Positions 1 to 12,159 of a stretch of 64,000 nt of DNA are shown here, piece after piece. The notes beneath the pieces were generated by a model, which did no database searches, was not told the DNA's origin, and was given only the letters and a program-made list of their open reading frames with translations. The DNA is from Mauremys mutica. Taxonomy: Eukaryota > Chordata > Testudines > Geoemydidae. Position 1 is the first letter of the stretch, and each line of letters begins with the position of its first letter. A program made the position numbers and the translations under genes. The stretch spans positions 22,651,225 through 22,715,224 of the forward strand of contig NC_059073.1 of assembly GCF_020497125.1 (NCBI RefSeq), read 5' to 3'.

Positions 1-1654
1 TCCTTTAGGGGTCCTACACACCCATGGTGAGTTATAGGATATGGGCCTCAGCAATTACATATTGATGTCCTAGTGGAAGAATGGTTTAAGGAGAGTTTTT
101 GTCATTTTAAAATCCACTGAGACTACAGTAAAGGCAAAAGGAGTTGATGTGTGAGCAATAAGACCCAGAAATCACAGGGGAGAGTTTGTATTATTTCCTG
201 CATAAGAGAGCTACAGGATAGAAAACTACTGTTCCCTAATGAAAATCATATTAGTATAGAAATCAGCACGTACCGATGTATCTTTTGATTAACTGTAAAT
301 TCACTTAATAAAGCCTGGACCTTATTTATTAGCTAAATCAGCTATTTTTCATTCTGTAATGTTGCTCTTACAACACACAGTTTCATAAAACTAATCCACT
401 GATTTTGATATCATATTGATGTAGCACTCCCTGTTTCAAAAGAGCCTTTTGGGGTTCGCAGGGGATTTGAAATGCACTCGCTTAGTGGTAGGAATTTTCA
501 TCTTTAAAATAACACCCCCCACAGACATGACAGGCATGCATGAAAATATGTACTTTTCAGATGTCTGGACTTGACGTTCAGGTAACTGACACGGGTGGCC
601 TACTGGACAGTTTCCTACATTTAGATGATGAAGTGCACCTCTGAGTTCTGATTTTGCAAGAAAGCAAGACGTTTTGATGGAATCTTTGCAGCTTTAGGAG
701 CTCTGTTCTGCCCTCTGGAATGTGCAGCTCATACCAAAGGCAGGAGCTCCCCTGAGAACATCTTCACAATTTCTATGATTCTTTTTTTGGTTTCCCGTAA
801 TGGGGAAAATGGTTTCCTTTCTATGTCTGCAACATTATCGTTATTATCATCATGGCAAATGCCAAGGGGATGCAGCCTCCTTGGGACTGATCTCTGGCAA
901 AGTGCTTAAGGTGGTTCAGTTTACAGCCATCACTGGCTATCTTGGCATGCCGCCAAAGCTTTTGACACCTACGTGATCGCTGGCCATGTAGCAGCATTTG
1001 TGGGTACATATGTCTCCACAGCTCTCATTAATGCTAATAAAACTATCCTCTGACTCGGCTGACCTATCTAGCCAAAGTATTTCTAAGGAACTTATCACTT
1101 GGTGTCTAAGCCCAAGCTTCCACCACCCCCACCCCGTCCTCCTCTTTATAGAATTTACCTTCTGAGCCTCTTAATGATTATTTTCGGAGGGGAAAAAAAT
1201 CTATGAATTGAGGGGTTTTAGAGAACAGGCAGTGTGACTGGTAACACGTTAGGGTGGGAGGGATTTTGTGCAAGGGAGTAGAAGTAGTAAATAGAAAGGC
1301 TTTTATAAGAGCCAGGTATCTTATGTGTTGCTAGTTTTATTTAGCAGCTCGTATACTGCGCACGCAGTTATATAACACATTCAATCTGTATCTTACATGG
1401 AGTGTATTTGCTGTACAGGGTATGTGATCTGAATGGACTCTGAAGTCTGGTGCTTACAGCTCAGCATCTCAATTTCTTTTAAAGATGGCCAACAGAGGTG
1501 CATCTGGCCCCTCTTTGCACTGTGCTGGAGCAGTGCCACTGCTATCTGATGCATGGCATGCAGCACATGTTCTCAAGTTAAAGTGACAGCTGCAACTTCC
1601 TATCGTGGTTCTTGGCACAGGAGTTTCATACACCTTCTAATAACTCTAGTTCTA
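1..1654. other. Non-coding DNA, no recognised feature
   Basis: AT-rich vertebrate-type sequence. I see no exon with plausible splice sites, no long open frame, and no repeat family I can name before the CR1 tail that starts near 1655. Short open frames here are of the length expected by chance. Confidence 0.5.
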
Positions 1655-1780
1655 AGGCTCCTAAGAATGTAGGAATTGCTGTAGTGGATTGGCTCTTGGT
1701 CCATCCAGCCGTTATCCTCTAATTGAGAGTGGCCCGGTATCAGACGCAAGAAGCCTTCTGTAGGCAGGAAGCCTAACATT
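1655..1780 (-). repeat. Old CR1/L3-type LINE 3' end fragment
   Basis: The plus strand reads as the reverse complement of a diverged CR1/L3 tail: a 'cctaagaatgtaggaa' start, then 'ggtccatccagcc', a degraded 'gacagtggcc' block and a 'cagacgcaagaagcc' end. The same block order occurs in the younger CR1 tails at 6863 and 48313. It is heavily mutated and 5'-truncated, with no coding capacity. Confidence 0.55.
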
Positions 1781-2135
1781 CTAGACTCAAACTTCTCAGC
1801 TCTGCAACTGTGAAAATTCCTTCAGCTTCCTGCTGCTGAGCCCAACTGCATGAATGCTGTTGGGAAGTGAAAATGCTTGGAATGGGAAGATGGCTAAAAT
1901 CACTTGCTTTTAAAATGCTAGCAAATGTTTGCAGGATTGAATGCAATTTATTTATTTATTTAATTATTTTTTTCAATTGTTGACCGGGATCATAACCTAA
2001 TCATTTCTCTACCGTCATAAGGGCCTCAGGCATTGGGGGCACCTCAGTCTCTCCTCCTCTCTACTTGTGGCACATAAAAGTTCAGTCGCCTGAGGACTGA
2101 AGTGCTTTAGTCTAATTCAAGTTATTGGGCTCCTT

Positions 2136-2255
2136 TAGGGTGACCAGACAGCAAGTGTAAAAATCAGGAAGCAGGTGGGGGGTAATAGGAGCCTATATAA
2201 GAAAAAGCCCCCAATCTGGACTGTCCCTATAAAATTGGGACATTTGGTCACCCTA
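2136..2255. mobile_element. 120-bp hAT-like MITE with 8-bp target duplication
   Basis: The ends are perfect inverted repeats (TAGGGTGACCA / TGGTCACCCTA). The element is flanked on both sides by the identical 8-mer GGCTCCTT (2128-2135 and 2256-2263). Eight-base duplications are typical of hAT superfamily transposition. It is non-autonomous with no coding capacity. The element edges and the duplication are read directly; the superfamily is inferred from duplication length. Confidence 0.85.
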
Positions 2256-2335
2256 GGCTCCTTATATAATTGAATAGCCTATACTATGCAGGGGATCAGG
2301 TAATCTCGTGGTCCTTTCTGATGTTCAACTTTAGT

Positions 2336-2433
2336 AGAGAGACAAGGTAGGTGAGGTAAGATATTTTATTGGACCAACTTACCTCACCCACCTTGTCCCT
2401 CTGATATCCTGGTACTAGCATGGCTACAACAAC
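2336..2433 (+). mobile_element. Minimal fold-back Penelope-like element (tail pair)
   Basis: The left arm (2336-2380) is the reverse complement of a PLE 3' tail; the right arm (2381-2433) is the same tail in forward orientation. The shared part is the 'acctcacc(c/t)accttgt' block. The right arm runs about 30 bases further outward, through 'ggtactagcatggctacaac'. The tail belongs to a different PLE family from the units at 31585 and 45839. All coding sequence is lost. No convincing target duplication is visible. Confidence 0.6.
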
Positions 2434-3215
2434 CCTTAACTATGACATTTAAAAACCTGGATCTAGCTATTAGTTTATCTACTCAGTCTATGATCTAATG
2501 CACGCTCAAGTCAACGAGAGCCTTTCCATTGGCTTGAAAGGGCATTGGATCCGGCTCTTTCAGAGCACAGTGTAAGATAAATTCCTGTCCTAAAGAATTT
2601 GCATCCTAAGGGTACAAATCCTGCAAACTGGTATTTGCACGAATAGTATCCACTGACACAAGTGTCTGAACATTGCATGAGTGGGCCCTGACTGGGGCAC
2701 AAACAAGCAAAGAGCATTTCAGGTGTGGAGACATCAATTATATGTGTTTCACTGGGGCTTATCATGCTGAATTTTATTCATAGTTGTTTTAATGTGACAG
2801 AAGCCACAGCTTTATGACAATTCCCTTTTCTTCACTATGCTTTGTCTTTTTTATGTTGTGCTTACAGCCCGCTAGCCGGGTAACCAAACTAAGAATAATT
2901 GTGTTCATTGTCTGTTTCACAAATTTAAAAAGAATGCACTAAATATGATTTAATACGGTATAGTGTTTCTATTGTTGCTGTAAAGTCATTTAGGACAAAT
3001 ATGATATTGTGTTGAAAGCTTCAGCTCTGCATTTCCCTAGTGGCAGTCAACTGTATTTCATTAACAACTAACATACAACATGTCGTTAGCTGTTTTGTAG
3101 TATTTTCTTTATTTGGGCGTTGGCTATTTGCAGTATGTGGTCTTTGGAATCAGCTTGGGGACAGGATCCAAGTCTCACAGCTTTGGCCATTGCTACTAAC
3201 AGTAGCTCAGCAAGG
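2434..3215. other. Non-coding DNA, no recognised feature
   Basis: AT-rich sequence between the fold-back PLE and a MIR-like fragment. Overlapping short frames on both strands between 3040 and 3740 conflict with each other and show no domain. Confidence 0.45.
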
Positions 3216-3292
3216 AATATCCCCATCTCCACTGCGCAGATGAGGAAACTGAAGCAGATTAGTTTGCACCTTCCTTTCCAGGTGCATGGGAA
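3216..3292 (-). repeat. MIR-like SINE fragment
   Basis: The stretch 'cccatctccactgcgcagatgaggaaactgaagcag' (quoted in part) matches the reverse complement of the MIR 'cctcatctgtaaaatgggg' segment, with an insertion. It is short, old, and lacks the tRNA-derived promoter part. Confidence 0.45.
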
Positions 3293-4588
3293 GAGGAATG
3301 CACAAACTGCATCCACCTTTAGAATGATTCAGCCTGCTCCCCATTAGTATGCTGAGCCGTCTATGGGCTGGTGGGACAGGAAGGAACCAAAGCACCATCT
3401 CCTCCCTGTCTCCTTTGGGGTGATTGCCAGCCTTGAGAGGGTATGCAGTGAAAGAAAATGTTTACTTGGTGCTTAAACACTGGGGCCAGAGGAAGCCATC
3501 CCTGCACTTGCCCATGTGCATGAATTGCTCTTGTGATTGGTTCCTGTGCCCTGCATGGGGAAAGAGGCCCTTGTGCCCAGCCACTCCCCATGCACCCACA
3601 CAATTACCAGCCAAAATCCAGCCCTAGGAAAGTAATTAACTGCAGCAGAATCGGTTCTCTGCAATTTATAACTTCTGTCAGCCTTCCTAAAGTTATATTT
3701 GAGACATGTCTTTACATTTAAAATATGTATGTATGGGTGGGTCAATTATATATAAAAACCAGATGGTCTATATTTTGTAGTCTAAAATTATACCACTCCC
3801 CAAAAGAGGACTTTATGTGTCTCCAAAATGGAGGTGGTGGTGGGGGGGAAGATGATAAGGAGCCTTACTAGTAATCTATTTGTCACTAAAATAAAAATTA
3901 AAGCCAAGGCTCGTTGTTACATTTGAAATCAAGTGTAGAAGTTTTTTGCCATGGCTTTCACTGAAGATTTGCTTATGTTCTTGTCATTTCTGTGCCTAGA
4001 TTGAGTTTCCAGAGCATCACTGATATAATTTCTTATTGAAGATGTGCCAAATGGTTTTAAAGTCACTGGGGCAGTGGGGAATTCAGAGCATTCGTCGACA
4101 ACATGGAGACTAAACATTCTTGTTTTCTACATTAGCTTACCTGATAAATTAAAAGCAGACGCTATCTGTCTGATTTCCCGAGCAGGCGTGTGTGTGTGTT
4201 TGAGTGCTAGGAAGTAAAGAGAACCCCAAGTAAGGAGCAGAGCCTGTCCTGAAAGCTTTCATGTGCTTCCAGAGAAGATGCTTATTTGTCTTTACTTGCT
4301 CAAGCAGCTGTCTGATGTGGAATTCGCCCCTCCTACTGCACAAATCATGCTGTGAGAGGGGATAAAACTGAACAAAAGCAAATAATTAGAGGGAGAAAGA
4401 AAATCTCTTGGAAACCGGGGGGGAAAGAGTAATAAGATATGTTAAGAGACTTGCGTACAGTGCAAACCTGTTAAACATGTTAGCTATTTCCACAAGGAGT
4501 TCAGCTCCACTAACTGGTATTTGTTTAAGAGGGTTTGGCTAGTTTATGAAGTATAGTTTAATGGATATATTCACTTATGATATTCAAG
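3293..4588. other. Non-coding DNA, no recognised feature
   Basis: I see no coding exon or named repeat. A short GT run near 4188-4199 and a G-rich run at 3840-3848 are the only simple-sequence features. Confidence 0.45.
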
Positions 4589-5345
4589 AGTTCTGCACTT
4601 AGGAAGCAAAGAAGAATCCCATGCACCGCTACAGGCTGGGGACCTACTGGCTAAGCAGAAGTTCTGCAGAAAAGGATCTGGGGATTACAGTGGACGAGAA
4701 GCTAGATATGAGTCAGCAGCGTGCCCTTGTTGCCAAGAAGGCCAATGGCATATTGGGCTGTATTAGTAGGAGCATTGCCAGCAGATCGAGGGAAGTGATT
4801 ATTCCCCTCTATTCGACACTGGTGAGGCCACATCTGGAGTATTGTGTCCAGTTTTGGTTCCCCCACTACAGAAGGGATGTGGATAAATTGGAGACAGTCC
4901 AGTGGAGGGCCATGAAAATGATTAGGGGGCTGGGACACATGACTTACAAGGAGAGGCTGAGGGAACTGGGGTTATTTTGTTTGCAGAAGAGAAGAGTGAG
5001 GGGGGATTTTAGAGCAGCCTTCAACTACCTGAAGGGGAGTTCCAAAGAGGAAGGAGCTTGGCTGTTCTCAGTGGTGGCGGATGACAAAACAAGGAGCAAT
5101 GGTCTCAAGTTGCAGTGTGGGAGGTCTAGGTGGGATATTAGGAAACACTATTTCACTAGGAGGGTGGTGGAGCACTGGAATGTGTTACCTAGGGCGGAGA
5201 TGGAATCTCCATCCTTAGAGATTTTTAAGTCCCGGCTTACAAAGCCCTGGCTGGGATGATTTAGTTGGGAATTGGTCCTGCTTTGAGCAGGGAGTTGGAC
5301 TAGGTGACCTCCTGAGGTCTCTTCCAACCCTGATATTCTATGATT
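4589..5345 (+). mobile_element. CR1 LINE, 5'-truncated, 3' end complete
   Basis: This is the 3' part of a CR1 retrotransposon. The open frame 4621-5259 (212 codons) encodes the region after the reverse transcriptase core, recognisable by [32 protein letters not shown] and ERLRELGLF. The same motifs occur in the larger CR1 at 28205-30240. Near 5238 one base is missing relative to that copy, so the final residues read RLTKPWLG instead of [10 protein letters not shown]; this is a frameshift just before the normal stop. The 3' UTR keeps 'gacctcctgaggtctcttccaaccctg' in part and ends with the short repeat 'attctatgattcta', the usual CR1 terminus. It is 5'-truncated near 4589, so it has no endonuclease, reverse transcriptase or promoter and cannot move. 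Confidence 0.9.
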
Positions 5346-6389
5346 CTACAATGTCAGTTTTTACTCCATCCTTACTCAGGGAATTCAACCATTTTAATTT
5401 ATGATCTCTAGGTACCACCCATACAGGTAAATAGGATAGTAAGAGGAGCTGTTCCTAAATAACCATGGGCAAAATGTGTATAAGAACCTCCAGGATTTGG
5501 CCCAGATTGCAAATACCCAACAATAGTGTAAGGAAATAGTACACAATGAACCCAAAATGGAATAGCACTGGACTCAATTCCCCGCCCCCTCCTTCCAGCC
5601 CCCCATTCCCCGGCAAAAAGAACTGTGAACCAGAACTGAATCAACACACATACACACACAGAGGAAAATATTTAAAAAATGAGGAGCTGGCAAAAATTGG
5701 ACACCAAAAATTGTCTGGGATGTATTGTCACATGCACAGATACACTGAGCACCATGTTATATTCATGGCATATACACAAAGAAGTTAGACAAAAACACTG
5801 AAATACTCTTCCTGGAAGGTCACAACGTAACACTACTTTATTTCTTATAATTCAGAATCCTAACACAAGGAACCCAAAATAGAGACAAACAAAGCAGGCT
5901 GCTTCTTAAGGCAGAGAGGCATAGCTCAGCATGCCTTGCCCTGGGCAGACTTACTGCTCCAGATCCTGATTTCAGGCTTCTCTGCAGAGCCCCTAACCTG
6001 CAAGCAGGACCAGGAAACTCCTTACACTTAATTTGATAGTTTATAATTTTAATATAGTTTTCAATACACTGCATACCACACAGGTATTGTGGTGGACATC
6101 CTCAGGGAATCTCCTCAGTGAATGGAGGTCCTGAGCCAAAAAAAGACCTCACTTGAACCAGTTCAAATGGATTCTAACCCTGGAACAGACAGTAAGGACA
6201 ACACAACTGAACTCAGAAGCTGTAGAAGGACATAGGGGTTCAAGCAGTTGAGCCTAGATTATCATGCAACATAGAAATGAAGGTGGAAAAGAATGATTAG
6301 AACTTATAGTCTCTACCTTAGGCAGAGCAGGAATGTTCCCTTCAGTATATTTCCTAGAACTTTGTCCAATCTAATTTGTGCAAATATAC
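5346..6389. other. Non-coding DNA, no recognised feature
   Basis: No named repeat or exon found. It contains a C-rich tract (5580-5610) and a CA-rich tract (5645-5660). Confidence 0.45.
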
Positions 6390-6532
6390 ACAGCTTCCGG
6401 GAGCCACACAGAGCCATGGCACACATGACCGGAGCAAGCCCCCAACCACATTCCCTGGTGGGAGCTCAAGGGCCAGATTAAAACGTTTGATGGGCCGGAT
6501 GCAACCCATGGGCCGTAGTGTGCTCACCCCTA
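6390..6532. repeat. Fragment of a hAT-like MITE
   Basis: The right end reads as the reverse complement of 'aggggtgagcacactacggc' followed by a 'ggcccatgggttgcatccgg' block, a MITE end I recognise from turtle sequence. The left boundary is uncertain and no target duplication was found. Confidence 0.45.
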
Positions 6533-6862
6533 CCTTATAGTATTACTTTTCAGACTTTTCTGTGAGATGCCCCCTTCTACAATCAGGGTTGCAGGACGCA
6601 ATAGTCTATCAAGTAACCAATTACTTTTCTCGAAAGAGCATATTAAAAGTAACAGATTGTAAATGTAATTAAAGCAATCAGGCTAATTCATTAAGAACAC
6701 ATTTTCCCTCCTGAATATTTATATTGTGCTGGTAATGAACCAAATCTCTCAAAAAAAATGTATTGGCAACCACTCACATTATGTAGAAGAGGTAACTCTT
6801 ACAGGCTTTTAATTATGTTTGTGTGCATTTTGTAAAATGTTGGCTCCTTATTATCCATAACC

Positions 6863-7135
6863 ATAAGAACATAAGAAAGGCCGTACCGGGTCAGACCAAA
6901 GGTCCATCTAGCCCAGTATCTGTCTACCGACAGTGGCCAATGCCAGGTGCCCCAGAGGGAGGGAACCTAACAGGCAATGATCAAGTGATCTCTCTCCTGC
7001 CATCCATCTCCAACCTCTGATGAACAGAGGCTAGGGACACCATTCTTACCCATCCTGGCTAATAGCCATTTATGGACTTAGCCACCATGAATTTATCCAG
7101 TCCCCTTTTAAACATTGTTATAGTCCTCTTTATGT
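6863..7135 (-). mobile_element. CR1 LINE 3' tail (ATAAGAACATAAGAA type)
   Basis: The left edge is the reverse complement of a 'ttcttatgttcttat' terminus. It is followed by 'gggtcagaccaaaggtccat', 'gacagtggccaatgccaggtgcc', and a degraded coding tail corresponding to the 'KELDKFMEDRS' region seen in the copies at 48313 and 54105. 5'-truncated; non-coding now. Confidence 0.8.
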
Positions 7136-9024
7136 TCAGCCTAATAAGATTGTAAGATTCCCCTCTATTGCTTGACTCCTTCCTCCAAACCACTATGTGT
7201 GGGTGGCTTCAAGATTAATTTCAATATCCTTTCTGATGCTTGACCTCTGACTTGAGTCTCTTGGCAGTAATCCATCCCCCTGCAACTGTCCATTGCCAAA
7301 TCCTCAGTCTGGTAATTGAACAAACACCCTTGCTACTTTCTTTCAGATTTTTTATGTCTTTAAATGTTATGTGTGTTTAAATGGATGACTTGTGAACTAT
7401 AAGGTCCAGACTGCTCCCAACCCTGGTGCTGGTGTGCCATGGGGATCATGCAATGAGCACCTATCCCTCCCCCTCCGCCCCCCATCCTTGGATGATCCTG
7501 CTAGGCCCAAGTAGAATTGTAGTGTGCATCTGTGGTGATTTTCAACTTGAGACTGCTCCCCAGTGTGTGCTTGGGGTGAAAATCACCTCGCAGGGCAAGG
7601 GGATGGCAGGCAGGAGGTGAGTGCATGGTTCCAATCCACACACCCCTATCCACAACACCCCACAAAGCTAGCTGGCTGTAGACAGTGCAGCAGACTGTGC
7701 CAACTGAAGGGATGGTGTAGCCTCTGCTGTCTCCACCTCTGCTGAGGAGCTCTCATCTCCTGACATACATTCTCTCCCGGAGCTCCCTCTAGGGCTGTGT
7801 ACCTCTGCTCTGCCCCCAAATACAGGCCAGTGGTGAAACGTGACAATCTGTCTCTAAAAGAACCCAAATGGTAACTGGGAGCCTCAGGCATCCATGTGCT
7901 CTACACCACGTGCAAACCTTATCAGCCTACGTAGAGAACTGCATCAAAACTACATTTGCACAAACATTGATGCCAGCAATGTTGGAAATCCTGGCAGTGC
8001 TCCTAGCTCCCTGACCATTGTGTCGTCTGATGTGGTGGCCATGGCTCCTCTAGCCCCTCTTTTACATAATCCTCATGACCCTCTTCTTGAGCTTCCTTCC
8101 TTTCCCTCCAGCTGTCCTCCTCGTACGTTTTCCTCCTTGGTCATCTCAATTCGCAGTTTACGGCTAGTTGTCACTTTATTCCAAAATCTACCCAACTTTG
8201 GGCCAGATTCTTAGCTGGCGTAAACTGATGTCATGCCACAGAAGTCAACAGGACTATGCCAGCGGGTGACAGTTGAGGCTTATCCTCTTTCTCTCTGAGG
8301 AAAGATCCCCCTCTCCCACTCTCTCCAGTGCTTGACTCACTTCCTGCTTTCACCAACTCAATGTCTCCAAGGTTGAAGTCCTCCTGGGCAAAGAGAATAT
8401 CCTCAAGTACTTTCCATTTACTCTGTTTACTCTGAATATAATCCAAAAAATCTATCAATTTGGCTTTTCAAATTCTTGTTCAAAAACATGACCTTATAAT
8501 TTCCAGCTTCCTTACCCAGCCCTTCCATTCAGCTTGCTATGGGCTACCGTCAGCTCTGCTGTTGATGGCAGAATCTTTAGCAACTCTATTCCTGCCTTCT
8601 GGTATTCCCTTAATCTGATACTCAGTCTCAGCCGTGATCCCAGCCTTTTCAGAGCTCATAAAATGAATCTCTTCTCTTTTAAATCCCTAATATCCTTTCC
8701 TTTTATCTAGCTAGCTATCTTACTCACCCTCTCATCCCTGAAGGCTGTATTTTATAAATACCTGTATTTTGTGATGCACCATAGGAAATGGAATAAATAA
8801 TATGAATAGAATAAAAATTATGTTTTAAATGATGTATGTAAGAGACTACAAAAATACAGTGAAAAAATTCCATCTTGTGAATCTACATCACACAAAAATG
8901 TGATCTTCATACCTTTGTAACAGGCTTATTTTCTAAAAAGTTCAGGTTTTATTTGAGCTTTAATGCTTGTTATCAATATTAAAAAAAAACTCCTAAGGGA
9001 ACTGATCTACTACCTGAGAGTGAG
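7136..9024. other. Non-coding DNA with one short palindromic repeat
   Basis: No exon or LINE recognised. Around 8203-8262 there is a short imperfect palindrome ('gggccagattcttagctggcgtaaa' in part ... 'gtcaacagg ... gccagcggg') of the CAATGG-core class seen at several other places in the window. Short open frames at 7426-8214 overlap on both strands and have no recognisable domain. Confidence 0.4.
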
Positions 9025-9074
9025 TGGGGGGAGGGATAGCTCAGTGGTTTGAGCCTTGGCTTGCTAAACCCTAA
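9025..9074 (+). repeat. Truncated tRNA-derived SINE head (Cry-like)
   Basis: 'ggggagggatagctcagtgg' followed by 'tttgagccttggcttgctaa' is the 5' part of the tRNA-Lys-derived SINE family of turtles. A pol III A box (TAGCTCAGTGG) sits at 9037-9047. The B box and the whole 3' body are missing; the sequence switches to an AT-rich inverted-repeat element at 9077. It is not a functional tRNA gene. Confidence 0.65.
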
Positions 9075-9076
9075 TG

Positions 9077-9340
9077 GAGCTGGTTGAAAAATGCAGATTT
9101 TTTTAATGGAAAATTTATGAATTTTTTCTTTTTTCCCCTCAAAAATTATCTCCTTAATAAAATTTGTTTTTTAAAGGAAAAATAACACTGAAACCTGGAA
9201 AAAAAATCAGTTTTGAAAACCGACATTGTTTTTTTTTCCCCTAAACAAATTGGAAAATTTGGAAAGAAACAAATATTCATTTACATCAAAGTCATTTTTC
9301 AATTAAACAAATTTTGGATGAAATATTTTCAACCTGCTCT
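9077..9340. repeat. AT-rich inverted-repeat element (MITE-like)
   Basis: The left end 'gagctggttgaaaaatgca' pairs with the right end 'gaaatattttcaacctgctc' as imperfect terminal inverted repeats. The interior is over 70% A+T with long A and T runs. Similar sequence recurs near 38758-38830 and 46225-46440. The eight flanking bases do not match, so any target duplication has decayed. Confidence 0.55.
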
Positions 9341-10025
9341 AGACGTTATTTCCCAGTTTATGTGCAGAGCCGTCAGCTAGTGTGGCTACATGCTCGCTGA
9401 ACACAGATGAATAGTAAGATAAGATACCTGTGGTACTGGCATAATAAAACCCGAAATACATTCAAACTTTACAAACTGTAAGGCACTAGTATTTTATTTG
9501 GGGCTCCGTTGACATTCAAAATCCATACACACGAGCATCATTGTTACTTTAGTCACAGGATTACTTTTTCACCTGAAATCCTTAATGAAAATGTCACTAA
9601 GCAGTATATCACACATTGTGTATAGATTATTTTGCATATTAAGTAAATGCTCTTTCAGCTCTAGGGTTGCTGAAGAACTGTAATTATATTTGAGCTAACT
9701 ATGAATAATCTGTTTTATTATTAATAGACTTTTGATGGATGAGGACCTGTGGGCCTCCTCTCTGGGTTTCCTGACCGTCCTTTTGTAGGCATGTGCATAA
9801 TGACTGCTAGGAGAGCTAGTTTGTATCTTCTGGCCCATGAAACAGGAGGAAAAAAACTGTGTTCTCTCACTCTTTTTTAAAAATTATTTTTCTATACCTG
9901 CTGTTCTCCATTTTCGCCAGAATCTGAAAAGCAAATGCTCAGAGGATATAATTTAGAAAAGCTTTGTTAGGTTGATAGTTGGAGGTGACTGATACAAGAA
10001 AAGCGTGCAGGTATAAGAATCTAGT
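9341..10025. other. Non-coding DNA, no recognised feature
   Basis: AT-rich sequence; nothing recognised. Confidence 0.4.
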
Positions 10026-10245
10026 CCCAGATTTTCAAGAGTAGCTAGTGATATCGATCACTTCTGTTTCTGAGTGCCCCAACTTGAGACACCAAATTTT
10101 CAGAAAGTGCTGAGCAGCCTCTGAAAGTCAGGCCCCTTCAATGCAACTCAGGTTGGGCACCTAAATTCACTAGCCACGTTGCCCTATGTGACGTGCCCGC
10201 CCAAGGTCACAGAGTAAGTCAGTGGTGCATCAGGCTCCCATTTAG
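10026..10245. repeat. Old palindromic amniote repeat plus MIR-like piece
   Basis: Inverted arms include 'gattttcaagagtagctagtga' (in part) and 'ttgggcacctaaattcacta'; the inner pair is 'ccaaattttcagaaagtgctg' against 'tctgaaagtcaggcccc'. The right part (about 10185-10240, 'caaggtcacagagtaagtca') resembles the reverse complement of a MIR SINE. Neither part is coding. Confidence 0.45.
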
Positions 10246-11387
10246 GCAGCAGCATGAAATCACTTACTCTTCCATGCTACTGACGGCATCCACCATCCCA
10301 TTGTTCACAGATGCCTGATTCTTCACTCGTGCAGCTGCAGCGTCTCCACATATGTGCTATGCAGGTGGGGTAGTGTTCGTTATTTGTCTTCAAAATGTCA
10401 TGGCTACTTCCTTTCCAAGCACTGCAGTAGAGCTCTTAAATCTTGCTATAATGAAGTGGTAAACGCTACTGTCAAACTTCATGAATATTCACATTAGAAT
10501 AATTCAACTAAATCCCAAGGCACCAGGAAGCCAATTGAAAATACATATGCACAGTAGTCTGTTTAGATGATGGATCTGAACAATACTTCAGCCTCCAAAT
10601 GGCTCAACATGACATGCAAATAATTGCCTGTGATTGCAACATGAACCAAAGGTTTAGTTATTGATTCTTCAGCTTGGCTGTTATTGCCAGTTAAGTATTA
10701 CATGAAGCTGTCACAACAGATTTCTTGGTGGATGAGGGACAGGAACATTAACACACTTTCAATATCTTGTAATAAAAATACTGAACGGGACAGTTTGCAG
10801 ACCAAGTACATTTTGGGTTATCATTGAATAGACGAAATGATTTTAAAACAATTAATTACTTCTTTAATCAGATTTGCTTAAATATGTTATTCTATCAGTA
10901 CAGATTGTTCTTGATTTAATCAGTCAATAAATCATACTCTGCCTTAGTCAGTGGATTAGGATGTGATCAATCCCCAGTGGAGTAAATGGAAACATACCCA
11001 TTCTGAAAGGAATACTCATTAGGGTTATTCTTTTAACTCAATATAAAAACCCATCTCTCCATTATGGCTGCTATGATAAAAAATAAAATTAAACCCATAA
11101 TATAAAAGGAACATATAATCAGTGAATATGCAAATAGCATCCTGGAAAATATCTGTATTTAAAAGCAAGGCACATACACATCTCCCTGTGTATTATTCAT
11201 GCAAATTTATTCAGTGGATAATGCAATGTACATTGCAGCACATATCTTACCTTAGGGCAGAATTATACCACTATCATCTGTTTTCTCTCCTCCCTGTGTA
11301 TTTTTATTTTACACTTCATATACAAAGACAGGATCCATTTGGAAACATAGAACAACCTCATCCTCACCAATGTTGTCCTCTTCTGTT
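10246..11387. other. Non-coding DNA, no recognised feature
   Basis: AT-rich sequence with no exon, named repeat or RNA gene visible. Confidence 0.4.
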
Positions 11388-11596
11388 GGGCCACAATTCG
11401 GCAAAGCTCATACACACATGCTTAAGTCCCATTGGAGTCAACAGGGATGAAGAGCAAAATTTTCAAAAGCACCCGAGAGCCTAAGTCCCATTGACTTTCC
11501 AGGAGAGTTAGGTGCCTTTGAATGTTTTATTCAAATGAAGTTAAATATGTGCACAGAGTTAGGCATGTGCTTATTGCTTTGCTGAATTGGGGCTTT
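11388..11596. repeat. Nested palindromic MITE-like repeat
   Basis: The outer arms are 'gggccacaattcggcaaagc' (11388 on) with 'catacacacatgcttaag', against 'aggcatgtgcttattgcttt' and 'gctgaattggggc' (about 11561-11594). An inner pair is 'attttcaaaagcacc' with 'gcctaagtcccattgac' (11457-11494), against 'gagagttaggtgcctttga' (11503-11521). The structure suggests one inverted-repeat element inserted in another. Confidence 0.5.
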
Positions 11597-12159
11597 AAGG
11601 AATGACTATGAGGCTGATGTATCAATATTCTCATTGACTACCCTGGGCTTTACATCAGGCCCCAGGTCACTCTGCGTCTCCTTACATTACTGCAGCTCAA
11701 GCTGGTGAGCTTCTCCATCACACCCTTGTAGGCCTAGAGATAAGAAAAGAAAATAAACAGGGAGGAAGTGCTCATAGAACCAGCTGAGAGATGTGCTGCT
11801 AGCAGCAAAATCTCAGTTGCAGCCAGTTAGTCTCTGTAGGTCAAATCCCACTTGCCTTACTCATGGGAGTAGCTCCAATGAAATCAGCGGGATGTAGACA
11901 TGTCTTGACCTGTCTTGACACAAAGTGAGCCTATAAAATAGGCTTCTCAGTAGAAAGGTTCTGTGTAAATGTGAATATCCCTAGATGACATGAAGTTATA
12001 GTGGGGTTATGATATACCCTAGAGATAATTACTGTTACAATCAGTAGTGTTCATAAGCATTACTTGGATTGCTCATATCCAGTACTGTTATGCTCTGGTT
12101 TTTAAAGAATGTGGTAGATGTTTCATAAGTGACACACATATAGATAGTTTCCTATTTAT
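11597..12159. other. Non-coding DNA, no clear feature
   Basis: No exon seen. A weak CAATGG-type palindrome ('actcatgggagtagctccaa' followed by 'tgaaatcagcggga') lies near 11860-11893. Confidence 0.4.

Noticed and set aside
9025..9074. A tRNA gene
   Set aside because: Only the A-box half is present; no anticodon arm or B box, and the flanks match a SINE head.
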